Source of the DNA: an uncultured Psychroflexus sp.
GTDB lineage: Bacteria; Bacteroidota; Bacteroidia; Flavobacteriales; Flavobacteriaceae
Direction: 5' to 3'
Assembly: GCA_913062845.1 (NCBI GenBank)
Contig: CAJXVZ010000030.1
Location: 1 to 35,607 of the forward strand
DNA length: 35,607 nucleotides
Part shown: piece by piece, positions 1 to 7,371 of the stretch
How positions within the stretch are numbered: position 1 is the first letter of the stretch
Layout: every line of letters starts with the position of its first letter
The notes under the pieces: model-generated
Seen by the model: only the letters and a program-made list of their open reading frames with translations
Database searches by the model: none
What the model was told of the DNA's origin: nothing
Made by a program: the position numbers and the translations under genes

Positions 1-615
1 TGGACAGTAAATCTTAAAGTTATTCCGTATTCTAATGAAGTAACGTATCCTGTTATCATTAAGATATTTAAGCCATTTTTCTCCCACAAACTCTCTATCG
101 GCTAATAAGCAGTCAATACACTCTTTGCCAAAGCAATCTATAAAATCTTGAACTAATGCAATACGCTCAGAAGTATTGGAGTTTCCTCTTTTGTCAAGCA
201 TTTTGAACATGATTGGAAAAGCTACATTTTTATAACTAACTCCCAACATAAGTATATTGATGTTTTTATCTCCAAACTTCCAGTTGGTTCTATCCATAGA
301 AAGAACTAAACTATCTTTTTCAGGGAGAAGACTAAAAATAAGCTTAGCTACCCAAATCATGGATAAATCTGCAAGTGCCATAAAGCGCTGTATGCGTCTG
401 TAACTGCTTGAAGCATCAGCAGATGTGTCAAATCCAGCAGATAACCTAACATAATTGACAGACTTAACCTTGCATAGAGCGCTTATAAACAAGCAAATAA
501 GTCTGATCCTAGCCAAATTGAGATGTCCTTTGAAATGGGCTTTGAAATGGGCTTTGAATAGCGTTAATAATTCTATATCTTTAGCACTTGTACTGGAGTT
601 CTTATTTAAAGTCAT
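1..615 (-). CDS. IS4-type DDE transposase, C-terminal part cut off by the window edge
   Basis: The frame opens at an ATG at 615 and is still open at base 1, giving 205 codons without a stop. The translation has the two proximal catalytic aspartates of an IS4-like RNase H fold: SMDRTNWKFG (about residue 100) and LLADREFVGEKW (about residue 180), followed by RYFIRIRNNFK. The third acidic residue, normally in a distal Y-R-E-K motif, would lie outside the window. The family cuts and pastes the insertion sequence by a DDE mechanism. Near the N-terminus a 12-bp tandem duplication (529-552 plus a partial third copy) encodes AHFK twice. The element's outer end cannot be placed because its partner end is not visible. 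IS4 family is likely; the subgroup is not determined. Confidence 0.85.
   Translation of the reverse strand, partial: MTLNKNSSTSAKDIELLTLFKAHFKAHFKGHLNLARIRLICLFISALCKVKSVNYVRLSAGFDTSADASSSYRRIQRFMALADLSMIWVAKLIFSLLPEKDSLVLSMDRTNWKFGDKNINILMLGVSYKNVAFPIMFKMLDKRGNSNTSERIALVQDFIDCFGKECIDCLLADREFVGEKWLKYLNDNRIRYFIRIRNNFKIYCP
529..558. repeat. 12-bp tandem duplication inside the transposase gene
   Basis: The unit tttgaaatgggc occurs at 529-540 and 541-552, with a partial third copy at 553-558. It is in frame and adds a four-residue AHFK repeat near the transposase N-terminus, so it does not disrupt the reading frame. Confidence 0.9.
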
Positions 616-916
616 TACTTGAAGGATAATGCTTTAATATACTGAATTCCAGTATTTTAACCAAACAAATATACAACAAAATTTGATTTATTTTATTGAT
701 ATTTAAGGAGTTATGTTAATTTTGTCATGTACTAAATAAAAAAAGACTAAAGGTATTTTTCATAATATTATACTTATCATTAAAAGATGTACAAATTAAA
801 TGCAAAATTGATAAAATATCTAATTTGAATTGTAATTTTTTGCGACATCAAGAAATGCGGAGAACTCAATTCTACTTTATATGAGAAAAGTCATTTTTAA
901 AGGCGAATGTCTCGAC
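616..916. other. AT-rich intergenic stretch between the IS transposase and hemN
   Basis: I see no supportable gene here. The stretch holds a short inverted repeat just upstream of the transposase (atactg 639-644 / cagtat 650-655), which may belong to the insertion sequence end or its control region. It also holds a -7-like box on the minus strand (666-673) and a TAATTTTGTCATG string at 717-729 that is nearly repeated at 917-929. The outer boundary of the insertion sequence probably falls inside this stretch but cannot be fixed. Confidence 0.6.
666..673 (-). promoter_or_regulatory. Possible -7 promoter box for the transposase
   Basis: The minus strand reads TATATTTG, matching the Bacteroidetes -7 consensus TAnnTTTG, about 50 bases upstream of the transposase ATG. 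No convincing -33 TTG was found at the usual spacing. Confidence 0.35.
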
Positions 917-924
917 TAACTTTG
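917..924 (+). promoter_or_regulatory. -7 promoter box for hemN
   Basis: TAACTTTG matches TAnnTTTG. Transcription would start near 928-931, almost on top of the ATG at 934 but with a normal short leader before the ATG at 949. This is one reason for choosing 949 as the hemN start. Confidence 0.5.
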
Positions 925-939
925 TCATGGTAAATGACA
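923..939. promoter_or_regulatory. Palindromic operator candidate at the hemN promoter
   Basis: TGTCAT-N5-ATGACA is a perfect 6+6 inverted repeat. It begins inside the -7 box and covers the predicted transcription start. Position and symmetry suit a Crp/Fnr-family dimer, which would make sense for an oxygen-independent haem enzyme, but the regulator is not identifiable from sequence. Confidence 0.4.
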
Positions 940-948
940 TCAGTATTT

Positions 949-2301
949 ATGCAAGACCTTATTAAAAAATATAACGTGGCAGGACCGAGATATACAAGCT
1001 ATCCTACGGTACCTTACTGGGATGATGAAAGCTTTTCCTACAACCGATGGCAAAATACCATTCAAAACTCTACAAATGAGGATAAAGCAATAAGTCTATA
1101 TATTCACCTTCCTTTTTGCGAAAGCTTATGTACGTTTTGCGCATGCAATAAAAGAATTACAAAGCGGCATAGTGTAGAGTTACCTTATATAAATGCTTTG
1201 CTAAAGGAACTTGATTTATACACTATATTATACGGACATAAACTCACAATTAAAGACATACACCTTGGTGGTGGCACCCCTACATTTTTCTCTCCTGAAA
1301 ATCTTGAATCACTGTTGAAAGGCATTTTTAAAAGAGCCTTTATTGCTGATGATGCATCTTTCAGTTTTGAAGGTCATCCTAACAACACAACCTATGAACA
1401 CCTGAAACTTCTTCACGAGTATTTTTTTGATCGTGTAAGCTACGGCATTCAGGATTACAATCCTGAAGTTCAAAAAGCAATTAACAGAAAACAAAGCTTA
1501 GAGCATGTGAAATATGTCACAGAAACAGCCAGAAAAATCGGGTATAAATCTGTCGGGCATGATCTTATATACGGACTACCTTTTCAAACTGTTGATCATA
1601 TCCTGAACACTATTGAAAAGACCATTGCGCTAAAACCCGATAGGATTGCCTTTTACAGTTATGCGCATACGCCGTGGATTAAAGGTAACGGACAAAGAGG
1701 TTTTAATGATGCCGACCTGCCGGATGCAGAAACCAAACGACTGCAATATGAGCTGGGAAAAACGCTGCTTGAAGAAAATGGCTATCAGGAAGTAGGTATG
1801 GACCACTTTGCACTGGTGGATGACGAACTTTGTTTGGCTTTAAAAGACAAAACACTGCATAGAAATTTTATGGGCTACACGACACAACACACGAGGCATT
1901 TGATAGGTCTAGGTGTGTCATCTATTAGTGACGCCTGGTTTGGGTTTGCACAGAATGAAAAGAATCTGGAAGACTACTACAAACGTTTAAGTGAAAATAA
2001 AATACCTGTATTTAGGGGACATATTTTGACAACCGAAGATTTAGAAATCCGAACACATATTTTAAATTTAATGACAAAATTTGAAACAGATTTAAGTGAA
2101 ACCAGACTAAACTCAAAGGCGCTAAATGCAATTTATGAAAATTTGGAAACGTTCATATATGACGAATTAATCCATATAAAAAAATCAAAAATTACTGTAA
2201 AACAAGAAGCAAAGGCTTTTATAAGAAATATATGTATGGCATTTGACCTCAGGTTACTGAGAAAAAAGCCACAAACACAACTTTTTTCAATGACAATTTA
2301 A
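949..2301 (+). CDS. hemN: Oxygen-independent coproporphyrinogen III dehydrogenase
   Basis: Radical-SAM enzyme that decarboxylates coproporphyrinogen III to protoporphyrinogen IX without oxygen, in the cytoplasm. The N-terminus carries the HemN signature NVAGPRYTSYPT. The iron-sulfur motif HLPFCESLCTFCAC gives the C-x3-C-x2-C cluster ligands plus the extra cysteine typical of HemN. GGGTPTF (SAM binding) follows about 40 residues later, and a HemN C-terminal domain fills the rest. An ATG at 934 would add five residues (MTSVF), but homologues usually begin close to the LIKKYNV motif, and the promoter box at 917-924 leaves almost no leader for 934, so I take 949 (450 residues, normal for the family). 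The tandem universal stress protein starts 16 bases after the stop, suggesting co-transcription. The palindrome at 923-939 suggests redox or oxygen control. Confidence 0.95.
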   Translation: MQDLIKKYNVAGPRYTSYPTVPYWDDESFSYNRWQNTIQNSTNEDKAISLYIHLPFCESLCTFCACNKRITKRHSVELPYINALLKELDLYTILYGHKLTIKDIHLGGGTPTFFSPENLESLLKGIFKRAFIADDASFSFEGHPNNTTYEHLKLLHEYFFDRVSYGIQDYNPEVQKAINRKQSLEHVKYVTETARKIGYKSVGHDLIYGLPFQTVDHILNTIEKTIALKPDRIAFYSYAHTPWIKGNGQRGFNDADLPDAETKRLQYELGKTLLEENGYQEVGMDHFALVDDELCLALKDKTLHRNFMGYTTQHTRHLIGLGVSSISDAWFGFAQNEKNLEDYYKRLSENKIPVFRGHILTTEDLEIRTHILNLMTKFETDLSETRLNSKALNAIYENLETFIYDELIHIKKSKITVKQEAKAFIRNICMAFDLRLLRKKPQTQLFSMTI

Positions 2302-2317
2302 CCTAAAACCTAAAACC

Positions 2318-3148
2318 ATGAAAAAAATACTTGTACCCGTCGATTTTTCTAAACCTGCTGAAAATGCACTTCGTGTAGCTTCAGAACTGGCAAGAAAGAA
2401 TAGTGCTGAATTGCACGTTCTGCATGTTGTAGAAATGGCAGAAACCCTATTCGGTACTGAGCAATTTAATGTAAATGACGAGCAAATCATTTTCTTCCTG
2501 AAAATGGCGAAAAAAAGATTCACAAAATTTCTGGACAAGCCCTATCTTGAAGGCCTTAAAATAATAGACAACGTAGAAGTTGGCTCACCTACAATGGGTA
2601 TCAACGAAATTGTTAAAGAGGAAAACATTGACCTTTTGGTAATGGGTTCTAATGGCGCGAGCGGACTGGATGAGATCCTGATCGGTTCTAATACTGAAAA
2701 AGTCGTAAGACACTCCAAGGTACCTGTACTGGTTGTAAAACAGGAACTTGAAAAACTCGAAATTAATGATATAGTATTTGCATCAAACTTTGAGGCGGAA
2801 AACCTAAAAGCTTTCAAAGATGCCAAAACTTTTGCAGATAGTTTTGATGCCAAACTGCATCTGCTCTATGTCAACCTGCCAGGTAATCAATTTTACAGTT
2901 CTGAAGAAATCACACAGCAAATCAACAAATTCCTGGAGAAAGCAGGGATGAAAGATTTCCATAACATTAAAATCTATAATGATTATACCATTGAACTCGG
3001 AGTGATTAATGGGGCCAAAGCCTTAAACGCTGATATTATAGCCATGCCAACGCACGGCAGAAAAGGCTTGTCACATTTCTTTAATGGAAGTATTGGAGAA
3101 GATGTTGTAAACCATTCAACACTTCCTGTTATCACGTTCAAGATTTAA
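2318..3148 (+). CDS. Tandem-domain universal stress protein (UspA family)
   Basis: Two UspA domains in a row, about residues 1-145 and 150-276. The first starts MKKILVPVDFSKPAENALR and ends with a nucleotide-binding-type loop (MGSNGASGLDE, then IGSNTEKVVRHSKVPVLVV). The second ends PTHGRKGLSHFFNGSIGEDVVNHSTLPV in segments of the same pattern. Proteins of this type are cytoplasmic and linked to stress, starvation or low oxygen; the exact role is unknown. It lies 16 bases downstream of hemN on the same strand and is followed by a strong terminator, so the two probably form one operon. That pairing fits a response to oxygen limitation, which is inference. ATG start is clear. Confidence 0.92.
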   Translation: MKKILVPVDFSKPAENALRVASELARKNSAELHVLHVVEMAETLFGTEQFNVNDEQIIFFLKMAKKRFTKFLDKPYLEGLKIIDNVEVGSPTMGINEIVKEENIDLLVMGSNGASGLDEILIGSNTEKVVRHSKVPVLVVKQELEKLEINDIVFASNFEAENLKAFKDAKTFADSFDAKLHLLYVNLPGNQFYSSEEITQQINKFLEKAGMKDFHNIKIYNDYTIELGVINGAKALNADIIAMPTHGRKGLSHFFNGSIGEDVVNHSTLPVITFKI

Positions 3149-3172
3149 AAATTGAATTGATAAAACCTCTAG

Positions 3173-3196
3173 AGCCTCTTTTTTAAAGAGGCTTTT
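3173..3196 (+). terminator. Rho-independent terminator after hemN-usp
   Basis: Perfect 9-bp stem AGCCTCTTT (3173-3181) / AAAGAGGCT (3185-3193) with a 3-base loop, running into TTT. It lies 25 bases after the universal stress protein stop. Confidence 0.85.
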
Positions 3197-3354
3197 GTTG
3201 TTAAAAAAATTTTTAGGATGCCCCAATTTGATAATGAAGCTATTAATTTTTTTACAATATCTTAATATTTAGCTTAATTATTAAAGTATTGATATTTATC
3301 GATGCCCGATTTAGACTAAGATTTAAATAAACTAAGTTATTGGTAAATATTTTT

Positions 3355-3362
3355 TAAATTTG
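3355..3362 (+). promoter_or_regulatory. -7 promoter box for the putative capnine operon
   Basis: TAAATTTG matches TAnnTTTG about 36 bases before the ATG at 3399. A TTG lies upstream at 3340-3342, but the 12-base spacing is shorter than usual. Confidence 0.45.
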
Positions 3363-3398
3363 CGAATTGCTTTTTAAGGTTCATCCTAAAAGTTAAAT

Positions 3399-4448
3399 AT
3401 GGACAATACTTATTTAAACAAACACGACAACTTACTTTCTTTAATCGGTTGCACCCCTTTAGTCAGGCTAAACACTTTAACCTCGGATTTTCCGGGAAAG
3501 TATTACGTAAAGTATGAGGCTCAAAATCCTGGTCATTCTTCAAAAGACAGAATTGCTGTTCACATCATAGAACAGGCGGAAGAAAAAGGTATTTTAAAAC
3601 CTGGCGACACTATAATAGAAACTACGAGTGGAAATACGGGATTCAGCATTGCTATGACTGCAACGATCAAGGGCTATAAATGTATTTTGGCGGTAAGTTC
3701 CAAATCCTCTCAGGACAAAATAGATCTGCTTAAAACTATGGGAGCTGAAGTTCATGTTTGTCCATCAAATGTTGCGCCTGATGATCCAAGGTCTTACTAT
3801 GAAGTTGCTAAAAGAATTCACAAGGAAACACCCAACTCAATTTATATTAATCAGTATTTTAATGCCTTAAATACAGAAGCACATTACATCACAACCGGAC
3901 CTGAAATCTGGAAACAAACAGAAGGTAAAATAACACATTTGGTCGCATGTAGCGGAACAGGTGGTACAATTTCAGGAACGGCAAGATACCTTAAGGAGCA
4001 AAATCCAGATATTCAAATACTTGGTATTGATGCCTATGGGTCTGTATTGAAAAAATACCATGAGACCGGTAAGCTGGATAAAAATGAAATCTATTCTTAT
4101 CGCATAGAAGGCTTAGGCAAAAACCTGATACCAACAGCTACAGATTTTAATGTAATAGACAAATTCACGAAAGTGACAGATAAGGAATCAGCTTTGATGG
4201 CCAGAAAAATCGCGGTAACAGAGGGCATGTTTGTTGGTTATACCAGTGGTGCAGCTATGCAGGGCACACTTCAGCTTCAGGAAGAAGGTATATTTGATGA
4301 AGAAAGTTATGTCGTTATTATTTTTCCAGACCATGGATCCAGATATACCAGCAAAATTTATAGCGACGTCTGGATGAGAGAGCAAGGCTTTTTGGAGACA
4401 AATGGAAAAAGTGTTAATAACAAATCAAAAGAGTTTCACAGAATTTAA
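3399..4448 (+). CDS. PLP-dependent cysteine/cystathionine synthase-like enzyme, probable cysteate synthase (CapA-like)
   Basis: A 349-residue fold-type II PLP enzyme. The PLP lysine is K49 in NPGHSSKDR, the substrate loop is ETTSGNTG (74-81), the phosphate-binding glycine loop is [11 protein letters not shown] (184-193), and a late serine lies in YTSGAAM (281-287). [10 protein letters not shown] resembles cystathionine beta-synthases, but the C-terminal CBS domains are absent. It lies 44 bases before an alpha-oxoamine synthase. In capnine-making Bacteroidetes a cysteate synthase of this fold makes L-cysteate from O-phosphoserine and sulfite, and a following oxoamine synthase condenses cysteate with a fatty acyl thioester. 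The family is certain from sequence. The cysteate role is inferred from the pairing, and an ordinary cysteine or cystathionine synthase is the main alternative. Confidence 0.85.
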   Translation: MDNTYLNKHDNLLSLIGCTPLVRLNTLTSDFPGKYYVKYEAQNPGHSSKDRIAVHIIEQAEEKGILKPGDTIIETTSGNTGFSIAMTATIKGYKCILAVSSKSSQDKIDLLKTMGAEVHVCPSNVAPDDPRSYYEVAKRIHKETPNSIYINQYFNALNTEAHYITTGPEIWKQTEGKITHLVACSGTGGTISGTARYLKEQNPDIQILGIDAYGSVLKKYHETGKLDKNEIYSYRIEGLGKNLIPTATDFNVIDKFTKVTDKESALMARKIAVTEGMFVGYTSGAAMQGTLQLQEEGIFDEESYVVIIFPDHGSRYTSKIYSDVWMREQGFLETNGKSVNNKSKEFHRI

Positions 4449-4492
4449 TTATTAAATAGTATTTTGGTTATTTGCATCAAAATTTTATAAAT

Positions 4493-5743
4493 ATGAGAGA
4501 TTTATTTTCAAAAATTTACAGAGATAAAGGGCCATTAGGCAAATGGGCTGATCAGGCTGAAGGGTATTTTGTTTTTCCAAAGTTAGAAGGACAAATAAGC
4601 AACAGGATGAAGTTCCAGGGTCGTGAAGTGATCACATGGAGCGTAAATGATTATCTTGGTTTAGCTAATCATCCCGAAGTCAGAAAAGCTGATGAAGAAG
4701 CTGTAAAGAAATACGGAAGCGCTTACCCAATGGGCGCCAGAATGATGAGTGGACATACTGATCTACATGAGAAATTACAGGATGAGCTCGCGAAGTTTGT
4801 TAAAAAAGAAGCGGCTTATGTTTTGAATTTCGGCTACCAGGGAATTCTCTCAACCATTGATGCTTTGGTGGGAAAAGATGATGTTATTGTTTATGACGTC
4901 GATGCCCATGCCTGTATAATTGATGGTGTAAGATTGCATCTCGGAAAAAGATTTACCTATAAGCACAATGATCTGGATAGTATAGAGCTTAATCTGGCTC
5001 GTGCTGAGAAAATTGCACAGCAAACAGGTGGTGGTGTTTTGTTTATATCTGAAGGTGTTTTTGGAATGCGTGGCGAACAGGGTAAATTAAAAGAGATTGT
5101 TGAATTAAAAGAAAAATACAACTTCAGATTACTTGTAGATGATGCTCACGGATTTGGCACATTGGGCGAAACAGGAGCCGGTGCAGGAGAAGAACAGGGT
5201 GTACAGGATGGTATTGATGTGTATTTTGCAACTTTTGCAAAATCTATGGCCAGTACAGGTGCATTTATAGCCGGTGATAAAGAAATTATTGACTACCTTA
5301 AGTACAATATGCGCTCTCAAATGTTTGCTAAATCTTTACAGATGTCACTTGTGGAAGGCGCACTAAAACGCCTGGAAATGATAAAAACAATGCCAGAACT
5401 TAAAAACAAGCTCTGGGAAAATGTAAATGCATTACAAGGTGGTTTGAAAGAACGTGGTTTTGATATAGGCACAACGACCAGTTGTGTTACACCTGTTTAC
5501 CTGAAAGGCAGTATACCTGAGGCTATGGCTTTGGTAAAGGACTTAAGAGAAAATTATGGTATCTTCTGCTCTATTGTTGTCTATCCGGTTATTCCAAAAG
5601 GACTTATTTTGCTGAGAATGATTCCTACTTCTACGCATACTATGGCAGATATTCAGGAAACTTTAGAAGCTTTTTCAGCTATAAGAGAAAAACTAGAAAA
5701 AGGAATCTATAAGCGAATTGCTAAAGAAGTGATGAAAGGATAA
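4493..5743 (+). CDS. Alpha-oxoamine synthase, probable cysteate C-fatty acyltransferase (capnine synthesis, CapB/CFAT-like)
   Basis: PLP-dependent oxoamine synthase of the family that includes serine palmitoyltransferase, 2-amino-3-ketobutyrate CoA ligase (KBL) and AONS. Visible elements are the N-terminal GPLGKWADQAEGYFVFPKLE stretch, NDYLGLANHPEV, GSAYPMGARMMSGHTDLHEK, the ring-stacking histidine in DVDAHACIIDG, LVDDAHGFG (PLP-nitrogen aspartate) and the Schiff-base lysine in TFAKSMASTGAF. A TTG 21 bases upstream keeps the frame open, but the ATG at 4493 gives the family-like N-terminus and 416 residues. Co-directional with the PLP synthase upstream, with a strong bidirectional terminator downstream, so this is a two-gene operon. 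The likely reaction is cysteate + acyl thioester to 3-dehydrocapnine; the next reductase is not here. Serine palmitoyltransferase or KBL are the alternatives, but no threonine dehydrogenase is nearby. Confidence 0.88.
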   Translation: MRDLFSKIYRDKGPLGKWADQAEGYFVFPKLEGQISNRMKFQGREVITWSVNDYLGLANHPEVRKADEEAVKKYGSAYPMGARMMSGHTDLHEKLQDELAKFVKKEAAYVLNFGYQGILSTIDALVGKDDVIVYDVDAHACIIDGVRLHLGKRFTYKHNDLDSIELNLARAEKIAQQTGGGVLFISEGVFGMRGEQGKLKEIVELKEKYNFRLLVDDAHGFGTLGETGAGAGEEQGVQDGIDVYFATFAKSMASTGAFIAGDKEIIDYLKYNMRSQMFAKSLQMSLVEGALKRLEMIKTMPELKNKLWENVNALQGGLKERGFDIGTTTSCVTPVYLKGSIPEAMALVKDLRENYGIFCSIVVYPVIPKGLILLRMIPTSTHTMADIQETLEAFSAIREKLEKGIYKRIAKEVMKG

Positions 5744-5767
5744 AAATTTGCATATAATGCTACAAAA

Positions 5768-5806
5768 CAAAAGAGCTTGGCATCCACCAAGCTCTTTTGT
5801 TTTTTT
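5768..5806. terminator. Bidirectional terminator between the capnine pair and the lipoprotein gene
   Basis: Perfect 13-bp stem CAAAAGAGCTTGG (5768-5780) / CCAAGCTCTTTTG (5787-5799) with a 6-base loop. A run of seven T follows on the plus strand (5800-5806), and on the minus strand the stem is followed by TTTTGTA. It sits between convergent genes and can serve both. Confidence 0.9.
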
Positions 5807-5821
5807 ATTAAAAACTGACAT

Positions 5822-6355
5822 TTATATTTTGACAAAAATAGTTGTCAAGTCTTCCATGTTAGAGTTCCAAGTCATTCCATCATCATTAATAACAGGTACT
5901 GAAAAACCATTTTCCTCAAAGCCGACAAGAGTGTTATTTACTAGTGTTAGTATGGTGTTCGGGAAACCAAATATTTCTATTGTAATCTCATTTCCTGTTT
6001 GTGTCCAATTAAATGGGAGTTCGAAACTACTACCATTATCAAAACACTCGAAAGTATATTCTAACATAAAGTTTGAATCCTGCTCTGTAGTTAATAAAAT
6101 ATTTTCTCCATCATTAAATAAAGTTCCTGTGCCGTCTGTATTAAAAATAAACTGATCAGACTGACTGCATAGCGTTTCTTCAAGCAAATTTTCATTTATG
6201 ACACCATCCCCGTCGTAATCATTTGATGTTTCAACACTTAATACATCTATTAACCATGTTCCTACAATACCATTTTGATTACCAGAGTCATCTTCACTAC
6301 AACTTAAGTTAACAGATATTAATACAAGTAAAAAGAATTTAAATACATTTGTCAT
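5822..6355 (-). CDS. Lipocalin-like domain lipoprotein
   Basis: A 177-residue protein with a lipoprotein signal: hydrophobic FKFFLLVLISVNL then the lipobox-like LSC at about residue 19, followed by acidic EDD. After it comes IVGTWLIDVL, the typical opening of small Bacteroidetes lipocalin-like domains, then beta-strand-rich sequence. An acidic DYDGDGVIN loop (about 47-55) resembles the start of a calcium-binding EF-hand loop but lacks the usual final glutamate. Two cysteines occur in the mature part, and the protein ends VKI. The same layout recurs in the lipoprotein at 34117-34569, so the two are probably paralogues. Function unknown; expected in the outer or inner membrane, facing the periplasm or surface. 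A long frame on the opposite strand (5748-6155) has no family-like features and is rejected. Confidence 0.8.
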   Translation of the reverse strand: MTNVFKFFLLVLISVNLSCSEDDSGNQNGIVGTWLIDVLSVETSNDYDGDGVINENLLEETLCSQSDQFIFNTDGTGTLFNDGENILLTTEQDSNFMLEYTFECFDNGSSFELPFNWTQTGNEITIEIFGFPNTILTLVNNTLVGFEENGFSVPVINDDGMTWNSNMEDLTTIFVKI

Positions 6356-6393
6356 TGTAATTGATTTGATTTAAGGATTGACAATATTAAGAT

Positions 6394-6414
6394 AAAAAAA
6401 TCTAAAAATTTAGA
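6394..6414 (-). terminator. Weak terminator overlapping the ctlX stop
   Basis: On the minus strand TCTAAA-TT-TTTAGA overlaps the ctlX stop codon and is followed by seven T. The stem is A/T-rich and short, so this is tentative. Confidence 0.35.
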
Positions 6415-7342
6415 CTTTAGGATTAAATATTTCTGCCATCATGCAACGTGCGCTGCCTCCACCAAGTGTTTCTATTGTAGGAATCGGGCTGTGTAAAATT
6501 TCCAGATGCTTTTCGATATCCTCTATTTGCTCAGTACTTAATGCATTATAGGCTGTTGTGCTCATCACTAAGTACGATTTACCAGAATTTGATTTCACCT
6601 CGAGCATATTGCCTGCAAACTTGTGCATTTGATCTTCTGTAATGTTAATGATGGTCTTTTCGTCATCCAGAAGGCTTTCAGAAACCAATTGTTTATGCTT
6701 TTTGTCGTCTATGCTGTCAAAACAAACCACTGCGATTTTTTCTCCAACACACATCATCACATTGGTATGGTAAATAGGTAAACGATCTCCATTCACTGTT
6801 TGATTGGCAATAAATGAAATAGGCATGTATTCAAAGTCCTCACAAAACTCAATAAAGAGCTCCTCATTAGCCCTCGGAGACAAGGCGCAGTAAGCCTTTC
6901 TGTTTTCACGGTCTAATATAATACTGCCGGTGCCTTCCAAGAAAACCATTTCATCTTCGGCCCGGGTATAATCATATACTTCCTTAAAAACAAAACCTTC
7001 TTCTTCAAGAGACTCCAAAAGATCCATTCGCCTTTCTCTTCTTCTGTTTGGTGCAAACATCGGGTAAAGAGCAACATTCCCGGAATGATGAAAAGACACC
7101 CAATTATTGGGAAAGATAGAATCCGGCGTGCGGTTTTCTAAAATATCTTCATAAACATAAACATTGATATCACTATTTCGGAGCACTTTGACAAAGTTAT
7201 CAAACTCATTTTGTGCCTTTGTATTAATCTCCTCAGAAGAGAGTTTTAGCTTTTTTTGAAAAAAATTATTGACCGCTGTTTCAGCATTCATCTGAAAATT
7301 AACAGGTCTGATCATTAAAATATTGCTTGTACTTTGTGGCAT
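6410..7342 (-). CDS. ctlX: CtlX-type citrulline/arginine hydrolase (amidinotransferase superfamily)
   Basis: Pentein-fold guanidino-group enzyme. It begins MPQSTSNILMIRPVNF; the substrate-side segment PDSIFPNNWVSFH, the acidic FLEGTGSIILD (E136), the histidine segment PIYHTNVMMC (H192) and the terminal catalytic cysteine in GGGSARCMMAEIF (C300) are all present, so it looks active. The ATG at 7342 gives 310 residues; an upstream TTG would add three. The CtlX group is named for citrulline utilisation, but its real substrate is poorly defined. It lies 29 bases after the related enzyme at 7372-8295 in the same direction, so the pair is probably one operon acting on arginine or a methylated or decarboxylated derivative in the cytoplasm. 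Confidence 0.87.
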   Translation of the reverse strand: MPQSTSNILMIRPVNFQMNAETAVNNFFQKKLKLSSEEINTKAQNEFDNFVKVLRNSDINVYVYEDILENRTPDSIFPNNWVSFHHSGNVALYPMFAPNRRRERRMDLLESLEEEGFVFKEVYDYTRAEDEMVFLEGTGSIILDRENRKAYCALSPRANEELFIEFCEDFEYMPISFIANQTVNGDRLPIYHTNVMMCVGEKIAVVCFDSIDDKKHKQLVSESLLDDEKTIINITEDQMHKFAGNMLEVKSNSGKSYLVMSTTAYNALSTEQIEDIEKHLEILHSPIPTIETLGGGSARCMMAEIFNPKV

Positions 7343-7371
7343 ATCAATCAATTAAATTATTTCACTAAATA

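Noticed and set aside
4493-5743. 2-amino-3-ketobutyrate CoA ligase (threonine degradation)
   Set aside because: No threonine dehydrogenase is adjacent and the upstream partner is a PLP synthase, which fits cysteate-based lipid synthesis better. Kept as an alternative, not excluded.
5748-6155. Open frame on the plus strand opposite the lipocalin-like lipoprotein
   Set aside because: It begins in the terminator hairpin, has no domain-like features, and the minus-strand frame has a lipobox, a recognisable domain opening and a paralogue in the window.
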